DNA of 64,000 bases from Callorhinus ursinus (lineage: Eukaryota > Chordata > Mammalia > Carnivora > Otariidae). Location: the NCBI RefSeq assembly GCF_003265705.1, contig NW_020312817.1:32327820-32391819 (forward strand). Reading direction: 5' to 3'. The translations under genes were made by a program, and so were the position numbers. The notes beneath the pieces are model-generated. The model searched no databases and had not been told where the DNA came from. It worked only from the letters and a program-made list of their open reading frames with translations. Below, one piece after another: positions 1 to 14,925 of this stretch. How positions within the stretch are numbered: position 1 is the stretch's first letter; each line of letters starts with the position of its first letter.

Positions 1-374
1 CAGAAAATATTTTCTTTTCTACAAAGTCATTTTTAGAAAATGAAAATACCAAGGCAATCTAATGCAATAACTAAAAGCTTTAGACTCAGATTTAAGAGTT
101 TGCGTCTAGGCTTTGAAACTTCTCAGAAAATTCTGGACCAATTTATCTCTCTGAACTTCAGTTTCCCTTTTATAAGAGCATCTACCTTGGGGGTACCATA
201 AAGACCAAATGAGATAAATTTCATTTTGCTTAACTTTCAAAAAATGTTTGCTCTTAATACCGTTATAATAAAACCGTACAAGTAGTAGCTACTGATAGTT
301 AAGTATTGAAATAAAACTCTCAAGAGTTTAATATTTTTACATTTTCAAAATTTGTTTTAAAAATCCATGATCTT
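1..374. other. SOS1 intron 4, unassigned AT-rich DNA
   Basis: No repeat family, RNA gene or regulatory motif recognised. Confidence 0.6.
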
Positions 375-568
375 GGGGCGCCTGGGTGGCTCAGTCATTA
401 AGCATTTGCCTTCGGCTCAGGTCATGATCCCAGGGTCCTGGGATCGAGTCCCGCATCGGGCTCCCTGCTCCACGGAAGCCTGCTTCTCCCTCTCCCGCTC
501 CCCCTGCTTGTGTTCCCTCTCTCACTGTGTCTCTCTCTGTGAAATAAATAAAATCTTAAAAAAAAAAA
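375..568 (+). mobile_element. CAN-SINE, full length
   Basis: Complete head-to-tail SINE in intron 4, antisense to SOS1. It is flanked by near-identical copies of aaatccatgatctt (one mismatch). The poly(A) is short and the duplication well preserved, so it is fairly young. Confidence 0.95.
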
Positions 569-701
569 TCCATAATCTTCTAAGTGTCCCAATCAAAATA
601 ACTTAAAGAATTTTACAAACAAGAGATTATTACTAGTATTAAACCCGCTTGCAGGAACACATAAAAGAAAAACTGCATGACATGTTTAGACAGTTTAGTA
701 C

Positions 702-734
702 TATATATATTTATATATATATATATATATATAT
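702..734. repeat. (TA)n microsatellite
   Basis: About 33 bp of alternating TA with one interruption, 170 bp beyond the exon 4 donor in SOS1 sense. Confidence 0.9.
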
Positions 735-894
735 GTAAAATATTTTATTTCCATAAAATGTTATCTTGAGTACTTGCTGTTAGGTTACTGGAAATATATC
801 CTAACACATAATATATAATTTTATTGTCTGAATAGTATGTTAGCATCCAATAAATCAGGAATAAAAATTTAAGAACAAAACATAGAGAAGATCA

Positions 895-3940
<3,046 letters not shown>

Positions 3941-4127
3941 TTTAAAGATTTTATTTATTTGTTTATTTGAGAGAGAGAATGAGAGAGAGCATGAGAAGGG
4001 GAGGGTCAGAGGGAGAAGCAGACTCCCTTCTGAGCAGGGAGCCCAACGTGGGACTCGATCCCGGGACTCCAGGATCATGACCTGAGCCAAGGCAGTCGCT
4101 TAACCAATTGAGCCACCCAGGCGCCCC
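3941..4127 (-). mobile_element. CAN-SINE, full length
   Basis: Reverse SINE ending ccacccaggcgcccc, with perfect 15-bp duplication taaataaaaactttt on both sides (3926-3940 and 4128-4142). Confidence 0.96.
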
Positions 4128-4953
4128 TAAATAAAAACTTTTGTCAGCTGCTATTAAAATGCCATGTGATACTCTGGGGGGAAAACATGTTGATTTCTAG
4201 GAAACATTAAGAACAAATTTATAAAGTGAGAATAGTTTAACCCATTCAAGTTAAAGACATTTTCTCTTCATCTACATTTAAGGCTAAATCAGCTGCCAAA
4301 CATAAGAAGTGATTGTTTCAATTCTAATTAATGGAATTAGAGGTGTGCTGAAAGAAATTATTGTAGTTACAAATGGAGTTTACAAACTTTTTGAAATGCC
4401 TAGTTGAAAAGCTATTTGCCAGGACACTATTACCTTCACATAATACAGGCAATACAGAGGTCCAAAATATTGGGGGGAGTTTGGCAGGTGAAAAGGAGAA
4501 AAGGGAAGGGAGATAGGGTGGAAAGAACAACCAAAACAAAAATGCTTTTCCTTTTTCCCAGGAAATGACTTGCTAATCTAAAAATAACTAAGAGATTAGG
4601 ACTAACTTGACTATGGCTTCTAATTAAAATTTTCAGTGATGGGTTTAACCTGTGGTTAATTAAATGGGTAGAACCATAGTACAAACCTTACAATGCGATG
4701 GCCCTGTGGGTTGCTAATTTTTTTTTCCTCAACTCACAGTAAGAAATAATAAATTCTTAATACATTTCACATTATATCCTTAAACATCATACACATACTA
4801 AACTGGAATGAAGTTCATAAAACAGAACCTGCCCTTATTATATGCAATGCACTGATATTTTCTATTCATGTAAAAAATGTTGGGCAAAGCACTAAAGTGA
4901 TTTTATGACTCACTAATGGGTCATAACCTAGAGTCTTAAAAAGCACTGGTGTA
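4128..4953. other. unassigned intron 2 DNA
   Basis: No repeat or RNA recognised. The frames at 4324-4684 on the minus strand look like chance openings. Confidence 0.5.
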
Positions 4954-5151
4954 GGGCGCCTGGGTGGCTCAGTTGGTTAAGCGACTGCCTTCAGCTCAGG
5001 TCATGATCCTGGAGTCCTGGGTTCAAGTCCCACATCGGGCTCCCTGCTCCAGGGAGTCTGCTTCTCCCTCTGACCCGACCCCCTCTCATGCTCTCTCTCA
5101 TTCTCTCTCTCAAATAAATAAATAAAATCTTAAAAAAAAAAAAGACAAAAA
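4954..5151 (+). mobile_element. CAN-SINE, full length
   Basis: Perfect 16-bp target duplication aaaaagcactggtgta before the head and after the A-rich tail (which reads A11, GAC, then A9). Confidence 0.96.
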
Positions 5152-5554
5152 AAAAAGCACTGGTGTAGAGGGGTGAAAGAAAAGCAGAAGAGAAGAGAAG
5201 CTGAACTCAATATGACAATTCTAAATATACTGAACATGTATCTTTGGGGAAAAAAAAGTCATTGGTGGAATCACAGAGGCCAACTGGAGACAGGGGTTGA
5301 GGTGGAAGAAAATAGAACAGCGGTCCCTTCCCATCTCAGTTCTATCCACCGAACTCCAGGTTCATCTATTGTCTTGAGAAAGAAGGGGAAAGAAAATCAG
5401 GAGTGATAAAAGAGAAGACAAGAAAGAGAAAATAATATTGATGAAAAATACATTTTAAACTTACTTATTAGTGTATTACTGGAATCAAATTACCAGCTAT
5501 ATAGGTAGGAGATAATAACCAGGGTCAGAATGTATGGGAGAAGACTGGTAGGGT

Positions 5555-5558
<4 letters not shown>

Positions 5559-5599
<41 letters not shown>
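5559..5599. repeat. (AG)n microsatellite
   Basis: About 40 bp of uninterrupted AG. In the SOS1 transcript it is a CU tract inside intron 2. Confidence 0.93.
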
Positions 5600-5607
<8 letters not shown>

Positions 5608-5902
5608 CTCGAATGTGAAAAGGCCAAGTTGAAAGAATTAGTTTATCTCTTGTGGTGGCAAATTTAATAGAGCAAAATAAATTTTTACGATTATTTTATG
5701 TATTTTAAAAGTTTTTTTAAAAGCCCAAGGAGGAATGATCAAAGATTCATGAATTAGAATTCTATTACTCTGCTACTTCAAGATTATAATTTCATGTGTT
5801 TGAAATGAGAAATTCCATCTTCAGTAATATCTAGTAAGACATCATTATATTCACTTAAATATCTCTGCATGTCCTCAGTCTTGTCTAAATACCCTTCCAG
5901 GA

Positions 5903-6088
5903 GGGTGCCTGGGTGGCTCAGTTGGTTGGGCGGCTGCCTTTGGCTCAGGTCATGATCCTGGAGTCCCGGGATCGAGTCCCGCATCGGGCTCCCTGCTCAG
6001 CGGGGAGTCTGCTTCTCCCTCTGACCCTCTTCCCTCTCGTGCTCTCTATCTCTCATTCTCTCTCTCTCAAGTAAATAAATAAAATCTT

Positions 6089-6115
<27 letters not shown>
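5903..6115 (+). mobile_element. CAN-SINE with (AAAT)n tail
   Basis: Perfect duplication aaatacccttccagga on both sides. The A-tail has turned into an AAAT array at about 6090-6120. Confidence 0.95.
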
Positions 6116-6119
<4 letters not shown>

Positions 6120-7560
6120 ACCCTTCCAGGAATGGCATAAGAAGCGTATTTGACTACTGAATGTAAAAGACTCAGGTTTCCACCTTTTTAAAAAATCTAT
6201 TCTACCATTCTGAGGGTTGTCTAACATAAAATAAGGAGAATACTAATTTTTCTACAGGGTTGTCGTAAAGACATATATATGTACGTAACTGCTATTCTGT
6301 CTGATTCTATCACTGTCATATATTCTCTTTCCCAACCATTCCCAATTCCAAAGCCAGTTCACTGGTCTATCACATGACTACATCTATTTTAAGGGTCCAG
6401 ATTAAGTGCTTAAAAATAACAAGATAGGGTATAGGGTAAACATATGTCTTCAGTATCTCAGTTTTCTGAGTACTAAGAAGCTATGAAATTTCCTTTATTA
6501 TTTAGAGTCTTGAGGACCCACATATCGGTTAAATCTGCACAAGGGAAAGACTGAGACTCAGTGATTTTCAAGAATTCAGAGATTTCCTTCAATATTGGAA
6601 AATTATATATTAGTTTCTACATTAGTTAAAAGGAGGAAATTAGACAAACATAGGTATATAGTACAAGCTATCTAGAAAGAGCTGAATTTGAGTCTGTAAT
6701 GTTATCAAACCAGCAAATTCCTGGAATGTCATCTAACGTCAGAATGATAAGCAAGATGAGATCTGTAACTCTGTTCTCATACAGCAGGCACAAGGCTGAG
6801 TGCTGCATTTCACAAACACTGTGGGAGAACCTAACTGGATCCAAAAGAGCAACTGGAACTGGAATTGTTCATGAGAAGAGTCCGGCAACCAGTTCTAGTC
6901 AAGATCTACTCTGAATCCCAATGTAATTATTTGCCTATAGGAAATCATGAATACAAGATAGCTGACCTTATAACTCAATGGGAAAAATGGGATAAAAATG
7001 TATGAAACCAACTTTGAATTACTTAAGAAATCAAAGTGAATTACTATTCTATTGCACACAATCTTTTCTACATCCACAACCCTGGTAATTCAATGCTTTT
7101 AAATATCCCTTTGCTTCAGCTGAAATCTGTATCTCCCCTGAAGACTACCAGAGCAAAAACTGCCCTTGTCCCAAAACCTGTTTGAAGGTAAATTTAACAT
7201 CTTTTCCACTCCCCAAGTTGTTTCTGGGTCATGTAAAATCTTGCCATCATCTTGTGTGACTTTATCATCTATATTAAGGACACATAAAATACCCTGGCCT
7301 CTTAATTCCTTGAATACCTCTTGTGGGGACCTTTTCTTCTAGCCCAGCTGCCATCACATGGCCGCATCCTGCTTTGTAACTGTGTTACTGAGGAAATCTT
7401 AAATTCCAAAAACTTTGTCTCTGATCCCAATCTATTCTTTTAATTCTCTCACTCGGGTATTCTAGTGTTATCAGTTCTCTGACCTTATTGGGAAATCCAA
7501 TACCCTAGGTCCCTGCATGTTTTTCCAGTTTACTTGCCCTCTCCTGGCAGAATGGCTGAG
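6116..7560. other. unassigned intron 2 DNA
   Basis: No confident repeat. 7080-7560 has a less AT-rich, CT-leaning composition and may be an old unclassified repeat. The frames here look spurious. Confidence 0.5.
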
Positions 7561-7910
7561 TTGGAATGTACATCCAAAAAGCTTAGACTTTCCAGGTTAG
7601 AGTCTTGGCTTCACTACTTATTAGCTGTGACCTTGGGCAAGGGCAATTTATTTAACACCTCTGTGCTTCAGTTTCCACATTTATTCATTCAACATGTATT
7701 TCCTGAGTGCCTTCTTAGTGCCAGACATTGTTCTAGGTGCTAGGAATTCGGCAGTGAACAAGAAAAATAACCTCGGAGCTTACATTCTAGTAAGGGGTAA
7801 AAAACAGCACCATCTTCATGGGGTTATTAAAAACTTTAAATAAAACATAAAACATGGAAGTGTTTAGAACAGTGCATGATACTATAGCAAGCACTCAAAT
7901 AGTAGCCAAT
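7561..7910 (-). mobile_element. MIR split by an L2 fragment
   Basis: The first MIR part (about 7561-7675) includes 'gtgaccttgggcaagg' and 'ctgtgcttcagtttcc'. The second part (about 7800-7910) includes 'gtgtttagaacagtgcatg' and 'gcaagcactcaaatagtagc'. The L2 piece between them sits inside the MIR, so the MIR is the older insertion. Confidence 0.7.
7676..7798 (-). mobile_element. L2 3'-end fragment
   Basis: Reads 'attcattcaacatgtatttc…ttctaggtgct…agcttacattctagta', the reverse complement of the L2 3' end (…agtaggcgctcaataaatatttgttgaatgaat). Confidence 0.7.
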
Positions 7911-8110
7911 AACACATTTCACCTTTTTTTCCTATCCAGTTTAGGTTCTCTGATTCTTTTCAGAAATTTCTCATTGGATATGCTCATATATCAATCTCTC
8001 TGCCCCCTGGGGAACTAAGCAGGGCCTGGGGTATTGAGATATACCTTCTACCCAACCACTGTTTGTGATAAAATACATGTAATAAGTGAAGATCAAAAGA
8101 TTAACTGACA

Positions 8111-8247
8111 TGTTTTTTTTTTTTGTTGTTGTTGTTTTTTTAAGTAGGCTCCATGCCCAGCAGGGCTTGAAGTCATGACCTTGAGATTAAGACCTGAGCT
8201 GAAATCAAGAGTCAGACACTTGATGGACTGAGCCACCCAGGCACCAC
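8111..8247 (-). mobile_element. CAN-SINE, older and truncated
   Basis: Poly(T)/GTT start and end 'gagccacccaggcacc'. The CT body is missing. Several substitutions point to an old copy. Confidence 0.85.
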
Positions 8248-8322
8248 TAAATGAAATGTTTTTTTAAATGACAGTTGGCTTTAAAAACAAAAGAAACACT
8301 TGAACATATTCCACTCTTCAAG

Positions 8323-8323
<1 letters not shown>

Positions 8324-8368
<45 letters not shown>
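8324..8368. repeat. (TG)22 microsatellite
   Basis: 45 bp of uninterrupted TG, intron 2. In SOS1 sense it is a CA tract about 300 nt past the exon 2 donor. Confidence 0.97.
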
Positions 8369-8371
<3 letters not shown>

Positions 8372-8592
8372 AAATTCTTGCATCAAGAAGTAGTGTTTGG
8401 AGGTCAACAAAAGTTCATTCTAGATGAAAAGCAAAACATGGAATAACTGGACAGCTAAAACATATATGAGTTATCAATACCTAATACAAAGTTAGAATAA
8501 ATCCAGTTTTCATTTTTTTAATACCACATATATATTTTGTGAACTTGAAGAGCAAACTCTTTCACTGACATTACAATAAGTACACAGATTAG

Positions 8593-8593
<1 letters not shown>

Positions 8594-8639
<46 letters not shown>
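8594..8639. repeat. (TG)23 tract next to SOS1 exon 2 donor
   Basis: 46 bp of pure TG. In the transcript it reads (CA)23 beginning 28 nt after the GU of the exon 2 5' splice site (the site is at 8667-8668). CA repeats near donors are known hnRNP L binding sites that raise or lower exon use. A role here is inference. Confidence 0.97.
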
Positions 8640-8641
<2 letters not shown>

Positions 8642-8662
8642 GTAAATACAAGGCAAAATTTA

Positions 8663-8794
<132 letters not shown>

Positions 8795-8869
8795 CTATAA
8801 ACAAAAAGAAAAGTAATTAAAATGTAGATCTGTACTCAAGAACATGGTCTGGTTTGCAAGTACAGATTT

Positions 8870-8985
8870 AAATGTTATGACCCAGAAGTCAGAAGTTCTC
8901 AACCTTTTTCCCAGCTACATACACCATACGTGCTTATTAACATGCTCCTGGAGATTCAGATACCTAACTACAAATTTCAATATAT
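8870..8985. mobile_element. MER5-like DNA transposon fragment
   Basis: 'agaagttctcaacc' followed by 'ctcctggagattcagata' resembles the hAT-Charlie MER5 group. Diverged, so the family is tentative. Confidence 0.45.
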
Positions 8986-9184
8986 TTTTTTCTTAAACCA
9001 GTTACCCTGAGGTGTGGGAAGGCAGAGAGGGAGGGAGAGGCTAGCTGGGAATGAAAGATGCAGTTTATATGGTTTTCATCAAGAACCAGTGGTAGTTAGA
9101 ACATTTACTCAATGTACTGCTTGGGCAAAATTGACCTCTCACAGGTCTCTGGCCCTTGTTTCACTCTATCTTTCCTACTAAATG

Positions 9185-9293
9185 ATAAAATCCAACAGGG
9201 ATTTCTTTTACTCACCAAAATTAACACCAGCACCTAGCACTGTGCAGGGCACGTAATGCAAACGTGATAAATATTTGTTGAATACAAAGTCAC
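9185..9293 (+). mobile_element. L2 3'-end fragment
   Basis: 'cagcacctagcactgtgcag' then 'ataaatatttgttgaata' is the L2 3' terminus in sense orientation. Confidence 0.75.
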
Positions 9294-9562
9294 CTTATAT
9301 CAAAGGACACAAAATAGTCACTTTTGACAATCTGTGACTGTCTCTGCTTAAGGAGGATAATTTAGTGGTCACTCATGCACAAATGCCTAATAATCTTTAC
9401 TTTCATTTTCCTCAGTCATTTCTTTGGAGGCCCATCAGGCCACTGGCCTCTGTAGAACTTACATTTTAATAACCAGCACAATAATCGTCACTTGCATCCT
9501 TTGCCACTCACTATGGGGGTCACAATAGTGAGTCACACATATCTCACTATTCCCTACTTTTA

Positions 9563-9744
9563 TTTTTTTTAGATTTTATTTATTTGAGAGAGAGCACAAG
9601 CAGGGGGAGTGGCAGGCAGAGGGAGAGGGAGAAACAGACTCTCTGCTGAGCAGGGAGCCCCACATGGGGCTCAGTCCCAGGACCCTGGGATCATGACCTG
9701 AGCCAAAGGCAGATACTTAACTGCCTGAGCCACCCAGGCGCCCC
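9563..9744 (-). mobile_element. CAN-SINE, full length
   Basis: Perfect 15-bp duplication tattccctactttta at 9548-9562 and 9745-9759. Confidence 0.96.
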
Positions 9745-9952
9745 TATTCCCTACTTTTAAAAAATGGCAGAAAAATCAGTTCCGGGAGACAAACAATATA
9801 TGTTTTAAAATATGCTCAACTTTACAAAGAGCAGCAGAGCCCTCTCTAGAGGAAAGTGCACAGTACTCGCTGGCCAAGAGCATGTGGTCTGGTCTGTCCT
9901 CCTAGACCTCACTAGCAGACAGGGTATGACAGCCTCAGTGTAGGGGGACATT

Positions 9953-10156
9953 CTATTTATTTATTATTTTTTTTAATTTTTTTTTTTTTTTGACAGAGAC
10001 AGTGAGAGAGGGAACACGAGCAGGGGGAGTGGGAAAGGGAGAAGCAGGCTTCCCGCGGAGCAGGGAGCCCAATGAGGGGCTTGATCCCAGGGCCCTGGGA
10101 TCATGACCTGAACGGAAGGCAGAAGCTCAATGACTGAGCCCCCCAGGAGCCCCCCA
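9953..10156 (-). mobile_element. CAN-SINE, full length
   Basis: Flanked by agggggacatt (9942-9952 and 10157-10167). The head is slightly diverged (gccccccaggagcc). Confidence 0.93.
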
Positions 10157-10224
10157 AGGGGGACATTTTAATAGACAGTATACTATATAATGAATTTCTG
10201 AAATGTATGTTAAACATACATAGA

Positions 10225-10432
10225 GGGGAGCCTGGGTGGCTCAGTCAGTTAAGCGTCTGATTTGTGATTTTGGCTCAGGTCATGATCTCATAGGTTGAGA
10301 GATAAAGCCCTACATCAGGCTCTGCACTCAGTGGGGCATCTGCTTGGGATTGTCTCTCTCCCTCTGCCTCCTCCCCCCACTTGTGTGCACTCATGAGCTC
10401 TCTCTCAAATAAATAAATAAATCTTTAAAAAA
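10225..10432 (+). mobile_element. CAN-SINE, older subfamily
   Basis: The head is followed by the 'gcgtctgatttgtgattttggctcag' variant. The tail is (AAAT)n. No clear duplication remains. Confidence 0.88.
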
Positions 10433-10539
10433 GTTATATATATATACATACATATGCATTTAAAATACTTTTTAAGGAAAAATACTTTAGAGGCAGATAA
10501 TACAACAATCCACAACTGTGGCAGGGAGTGCTACATCAA

Positions 10540-10628
10540 GTATGAGGTTTAAAGCAATTTATTATTATTTTATAGATGAAGAAACTAAGCCCCAAAAGGC
10601 TTAAATCATTTGTCCAAGCATTTTTGGT
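10540..10628 (+). mobile_element. MIR fragment
   Basis: 'attttatagatgaagaaact' and 'catttgtccaagc' match the MIR core in sense orientation. Confidence 0.6.
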
Positions 10629-10889
10629 CATATTTGGTATAGCAATTACCAACCTGTTTGTAACTGATTTGTTTATCAATCTCTCCACCCTATTAGATGA
10701 CTGAATGGATGTACAATTAAAATAATGAACAGTTTGGACTTAGAGCCCAGAATTTGTGTTTCTCCGCTCAGTGCTTGCTATTTTCCATGCCATCATACTC
10801 TAACTAATATGTATAACTAATGTAAACTTATTTCCCTTCAACACTTAACAAGACTAAACCTGCCTTTTTGTTTTTAAATTGGAACTTGA

Positions 10890-11178
10890 CAAATGTTTTA
10901 TTTACTTATTTGAGTATAGGTGACACACAATGTTACACTGGTTTTAGGTGATTCACCTTCTCTATACCTTACGCTACGCTCACCAGGGTAGTTACCACCT
11001 GTCACCACACCACTACAATATCACTGACGATATTCCAGATGCTGTGCCTCTTATTCCTGTGATTATTCATTCCAGAACCAGAAGTATCCCCCATTCCCCT
11101 TCACTCACTCAGCCCATCCCCTAACCCCTTCCCTCTGGCAACCACTGGTTTATTCTCTTATCAGCGACACAATCTATT
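10890..11178 (-). mobile_element. L1 3' UTR fragment
   Basis: 'gagtataggtgacacacaat', 'ctggttttaggtg' and 'tagttaccacctgtcaccac' are the reverse of the carnivore L1 3' UTR ending '…tgtcaactatactc'. Confidence 0.6.
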
Positions 11179-11179
11179 C

Positions 11180-11440
11180 TACCTCTCTTATTTCCTTGTG
11201 CCTCTTCCATTTTCTTGTGGAGCTTCCTATTTTCCTCTACCTCTGGAGGGTGGATTCTAACCTTATTTGTTCACTCCCTTCTTGTTCTTCCCCCCCCCAT
11301 CTCATTTACTTCCACATTTTAAACTATAATCTATGCAGATGACTCCAAATCTACCTCTAGTCCTGACTTCTCTCCTGAGTTTTAGACACACACTTCAAAT
11401 CACTCGCTAGATATCTCCACCTATCCTACCAAAATCTCTA
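11180..11440 (+). mobile_element. L2/CR1-like reverse-transcriptase fragment
   Basis: 'ctatgcagatgactccaaat' encodes the YADDSK of a CR1/L2-type reverse transcriptase catalytic box (11332-11343). Surrounding text resembles L2 coding sequence. Short and decayed, not an active gene. Confidence 0.5.
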
Positions 11441-11506
11441 CTATAACTTGGGGAGAAAAAGGAACTTTTAATTATAAAAGTTTTTAATAAGAAAAACTAT
11501 ATCTCA

Positions 11507-11640
11507 GGGCACCTGGCTGGCTCAGTTAGTGCAGCATGTGACTCCTGATCTCTGGGTTGTAAGGTTCAAGCCCCACACTGGGTGTAGAGATCACTTAAAA
11601 ATAAAAAATAAAATCTTTTTCTTTTTTTAAAAAAGCACTT
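11507..11640 (+). mobile_element. CAN-SINE, tRNA-Lys-like short subfamily
   Basis: Close to tRNA-Lys ('ggctggctcagttagtgcagcatgtgactc', 'ggttcaagccccacactgggtg'). Direct repeats aagaaaaactatatctca and aagaaaagctgtatctca flank it (two mismatches), so it is an older insertion. Confidence 0.9.
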
Positions 11641-11696
11641 AAGAAAAGCTGTATCTCACACATAGAGCTAAATTTAAAAAATGAAAGTATATTTTA

Positions 11697-11877
11697 TTTT
11701 TTTTTAAATATTTTATTTATTTATCTGAGAGAGAGAGTACATGAGAAGGGGGAGGGTCAGAGGGAGAAGCAGACTCCCCACTGAGTGTGAGCCTGATGAA
11801 GGGCTTGATCCTGGGACTCCAGATCATGATCTGAGCTGAAGGCAGACGCTTAACTGACTGGGCCACCCAGATGCCCC
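11697..11877 (-). mobile_element. CAN-SINE, full length
   Basis: Perfect duplication aaaatgaaagtatatttta on both sides. The second copy ends at 11896, 14 bp before the next SINE. Confidence 0.95.
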
Positions 11878-11910
11878 AAAATGAAAGTATATTTTAGAAA
11901 ACACAGTATA

Positions 11911-12116
11911 GGGGCGCCTGGGTGGCTCAGTTGTTAGGCGTCTGCCTTTGGCTCAGGTCATGACCCCAGGGTCCTGGGATCGAGCCCCGCATTGGGCTCC
12001 CTGCTCAGCACAAAGCCTGCTTCTCCCTCTCCCACTCCCCCTGCTTGTGTTCCCTCTCTTGCTGTCTCTCTCTCTGTGTCAAATAAATAAATAAAAACTT
12101 AAAAAAAAACACACAC
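11911..12116 (+). mobile_element. CAN-SINE, full length
   Basis: Duplication acacagtata at 11901-11910 and 12117-12126. The tail passes from poly(A) into a short CA run. Confidence 0.95.
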
Positions 12117-12715
12117 ACACAGTATAGACAGCCCTTGTTTTCACAAGATGTTGTACTGGAAAATGTAGCTATAATTGGGGGTTACATTCCTGTCCAAGGC
12201 TCCAGAATCATATGAACTATAGCTACAGATTTACAAAACCACAGAATTTTAGAAATAAAAGGGACTTTAGAAGTCATTTAACTCAGCCCCACTATTTAGC
12301 AAATGAGAAAAAGGAAACACCCATGATCCTATAGCTAACTAGCAATGCTATGAATACTAAACCTGCACCTCCTGGTGTCTGGGCCATAGCTCTTTCCACT
12401 AAACCCTTGACTGTCAAATTTGGAGTCTGAGGAGTGTCATAGTAGCCCCATGAGCATAAGGAAAATGCTCACAAACTGTATCTAATCACATAGTAGGCTT
12501 CCATAGAACACTTGGCTTGAAGTATGCTGTCACACTTTAATAAACATTGGCATGTAATAAATGCAAATACAGCACTATAAATCTCTATAATCTGAAAAGG
12601 TAAAATCATTTTCATTCAAAATTATAAAGTAAAATTTATAAAATTATAAATTTACTAAAAGTCCGACATACAGCTAAAATGCCAGAGATAATATTAAAAT
12701 GAAAATATTTAATCA
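12117..12715. other. intron 1 DNA with one ancient repeat
   Basis: About 12250-12400 resembles an old MIR-type element ('gggactttagaagtcattta', 'aaatgagaaaaaggaaac'). Nothing recognised in the rest. Confidence 0.45.
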
Positions 12716-12930
12716 GGGGCGCCTGGGTGGCTCAGTCGTTAAGCGTCTGTCTTCAGCTCAGATCATGATCCCAGGGTCCTGGGATCAAGCCGCGCATTGG
12801 GTTCCCTGCTCCGCAGCCGCGCCTCGGGCCCGCTGCTCCGCAGGAAGCCTGCTTCTCCCTCTCCCACTCCCCCTGCTTGTGTTCCCTCTCTCGCTGTGTC
12901 TCTGTCAAATAAATAAATAAAATCTTTCAA
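12716..12930 (+). mobile_element. CAN-SINE with internal 27-bp duplication
   Basis: Duplication aaaatatttaatca flanks the copy. Inside, 12790-12816 is repeated as 12817-12843 (22 of 27 bases equal), which makes an unusually CpG-rich block. Confidence 0.94.
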
Positions 12931-13199
12931 AAAATATTTAATCAACAATAATTTTAATTAACTTTTAAAAATATCAAAGCCCTTTGAGGTTTAGGTACAC
13001 AGAAACACATTTTATAAAGTGTTCTGCAAAGTGTAAATTAATCAGATTTTTAAAAAAAAAAGTACTTTGTTTTCCAAAGAAACCCATGGAAACAACATAA
13101 TTCTTCACTAATATATCTCCATCTCCGGCTGCTCTTCAATTTACACTTTATGCTGAAGCAATTCAAACTATCTGCAGTTTGCTAAAACATGGCATGCAT

Positions 13200-13560
13200 G
13201 CCTATCATTCATTCCCTTACCCTTTCACCTGCCTATCTGACTTTCAAAGCCCAGCTCTCACCTCATTTGGGAAGACTTCCTTATTTCTTGCCTCTTTCTA
13301 AGGTAGAATTAATCTCATTCGCTTAAATGATTTATTGACTCTATTAAGTATCAGACTCTGTTGGTGTTGGATACATAGTGATAAACCAAAAACAGTCTCT
13401 GCTTATAGGGGCCTTATACTCTGCTAATGCTTGTACTGGATACCACATTTTTGTTATCAGTTTGTCATACTGAATTATATGTTCCCTTGTCTACTGGATG
13501 GACAGTGATGATCTAATTGGGCAGGGCCTTGTTTATCTAGTTCTAGAATCATATTCTCTT
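13200..13560 (+). mobile_element. L2 3' region, diverged
   Basis: 'cacctcatttgggaagacttcctt' and 'ggcagggccttgtttatcta' fit the L2 3' part in sense orientation. Old and patchy. Confidence 0.5.
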
Positions 13561-14068
13561 TACTTTTCGCTCTAAATCCGTGACATTCATGGTATACTCA
13601 AAGCTTTGGGGTTGCAGGGGTAAAAGGAATAAAATATTTCTTTCTTAAAATTAAGACTGAAAAGGGATAGTGGCAAGGCTAGAGTTTGGATGATTTCTGG
13701 AGCATAAACCCTTAAAGTAGAAACCATTCAATATATAAAGACAGAACATAAAATAGATGTTTATTATGTAGAATCAAATGAACTGTATATAACCAGAGTG
13801 GTGAAATACTATGGTTTAAACAAACAAACTTGATACTGCTTATAATTCAGGCACATATAATTCAAATGTTGGCTAAGTTTGACACCTTGCATGACGCATA
13901 AAATTTTAGAAATTTAAATTCAAACCATATTATTCACTGATAGTTACTAATAGCCAAATAAAACCTATAAGTAAATTAATCACACAAAGCATTAGGCTTA
14001 AACAGAAAATAATGCATGATGTCAGCTGTTCTAAGTTTCTGAATATTATTAACCTTTACCATACCTTT
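13561..14068. other. unassigned intron 1 DNA
   Basis: No repeat, RNA or coding signal recognised. Confidence 0.5.
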
Positions 14069-14290
14069 TCTTTTTTTAAAGATTTTATTTATGTATTTGA
14101 GAAAGAGAGAAACAGCGAGAGAGGGAACATAAGCAGGGAGAGTGGGGTAGGGAGAAGCAGGCTCCTCACTGAGCAGGGAGCCCCATGCGGGGCTCGATCC
14201 CAGGACCCGGGGATCATGACCTGAGCCGAAGGCAGACACCTAACGACTGAGCCACCCAGGCGCCCAACGACTGAGCCACCCAGGCGCCCC
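14069..14290 (-). mobile_element. CAN-SINE with tandemly duplicated head
   Basis: Reverse SINE between cctttaccatacctt and cctttaccgtatctt. The 24-bp terminal segment is present twice, exactly, at 14242-14265 and 14266-14289. Confidence 0.95.
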
Positions 14291-14681
14291 TACCCTTTAC
14301 CGTATCTTAAACCTATCAAATTAGGATCACAAGGTTCATTCATACAAGAGACTAATAAGTTATTTTACTTCCTTAAAAAAAATAATACTTCAAAACCTCT
14401 GACTGAAAAACATGGACAACAGTAAATGTTTCAAGACAAGAAGACCAATTCCTGAAATAACAGACTTTGCTCTTTATTCTTTTAAGGAAGATGCTGTTAA
14501 GAGCTTTAATGAGCAGACAGAAGTAGTACTACATTTCCTGTACAGACAGAATAAAAAACACTTCTTTTCTATGAGATAGTGTTACAGCTAAAGTGTTCCA
14601 TTCCATTCAAGTGGTACTCAAGGTATTTAATCAAATGATCCAAATTATTCAAGACCATACAGAATAGGTTACACTGCCAAA

Positions 14682-14737
14682 TCTTATGACAGCCTTCAGA
14701 AGTCATCTACAGCTGATATTCACTGAGGCTGTGTAGC

Positions 14738-14781
<44 letters not shown>

Positions 14782-14874
14782 GCATTTAGAATTGGGTTTA
14801 TATACCAGATGTGGGTTTTCTTATGACAGCCTTCAGAAGTCATCTACAGCTGATATTCACTGAGGCTGTGTAGC

Positions 14875-14925
<51 letters not shown>

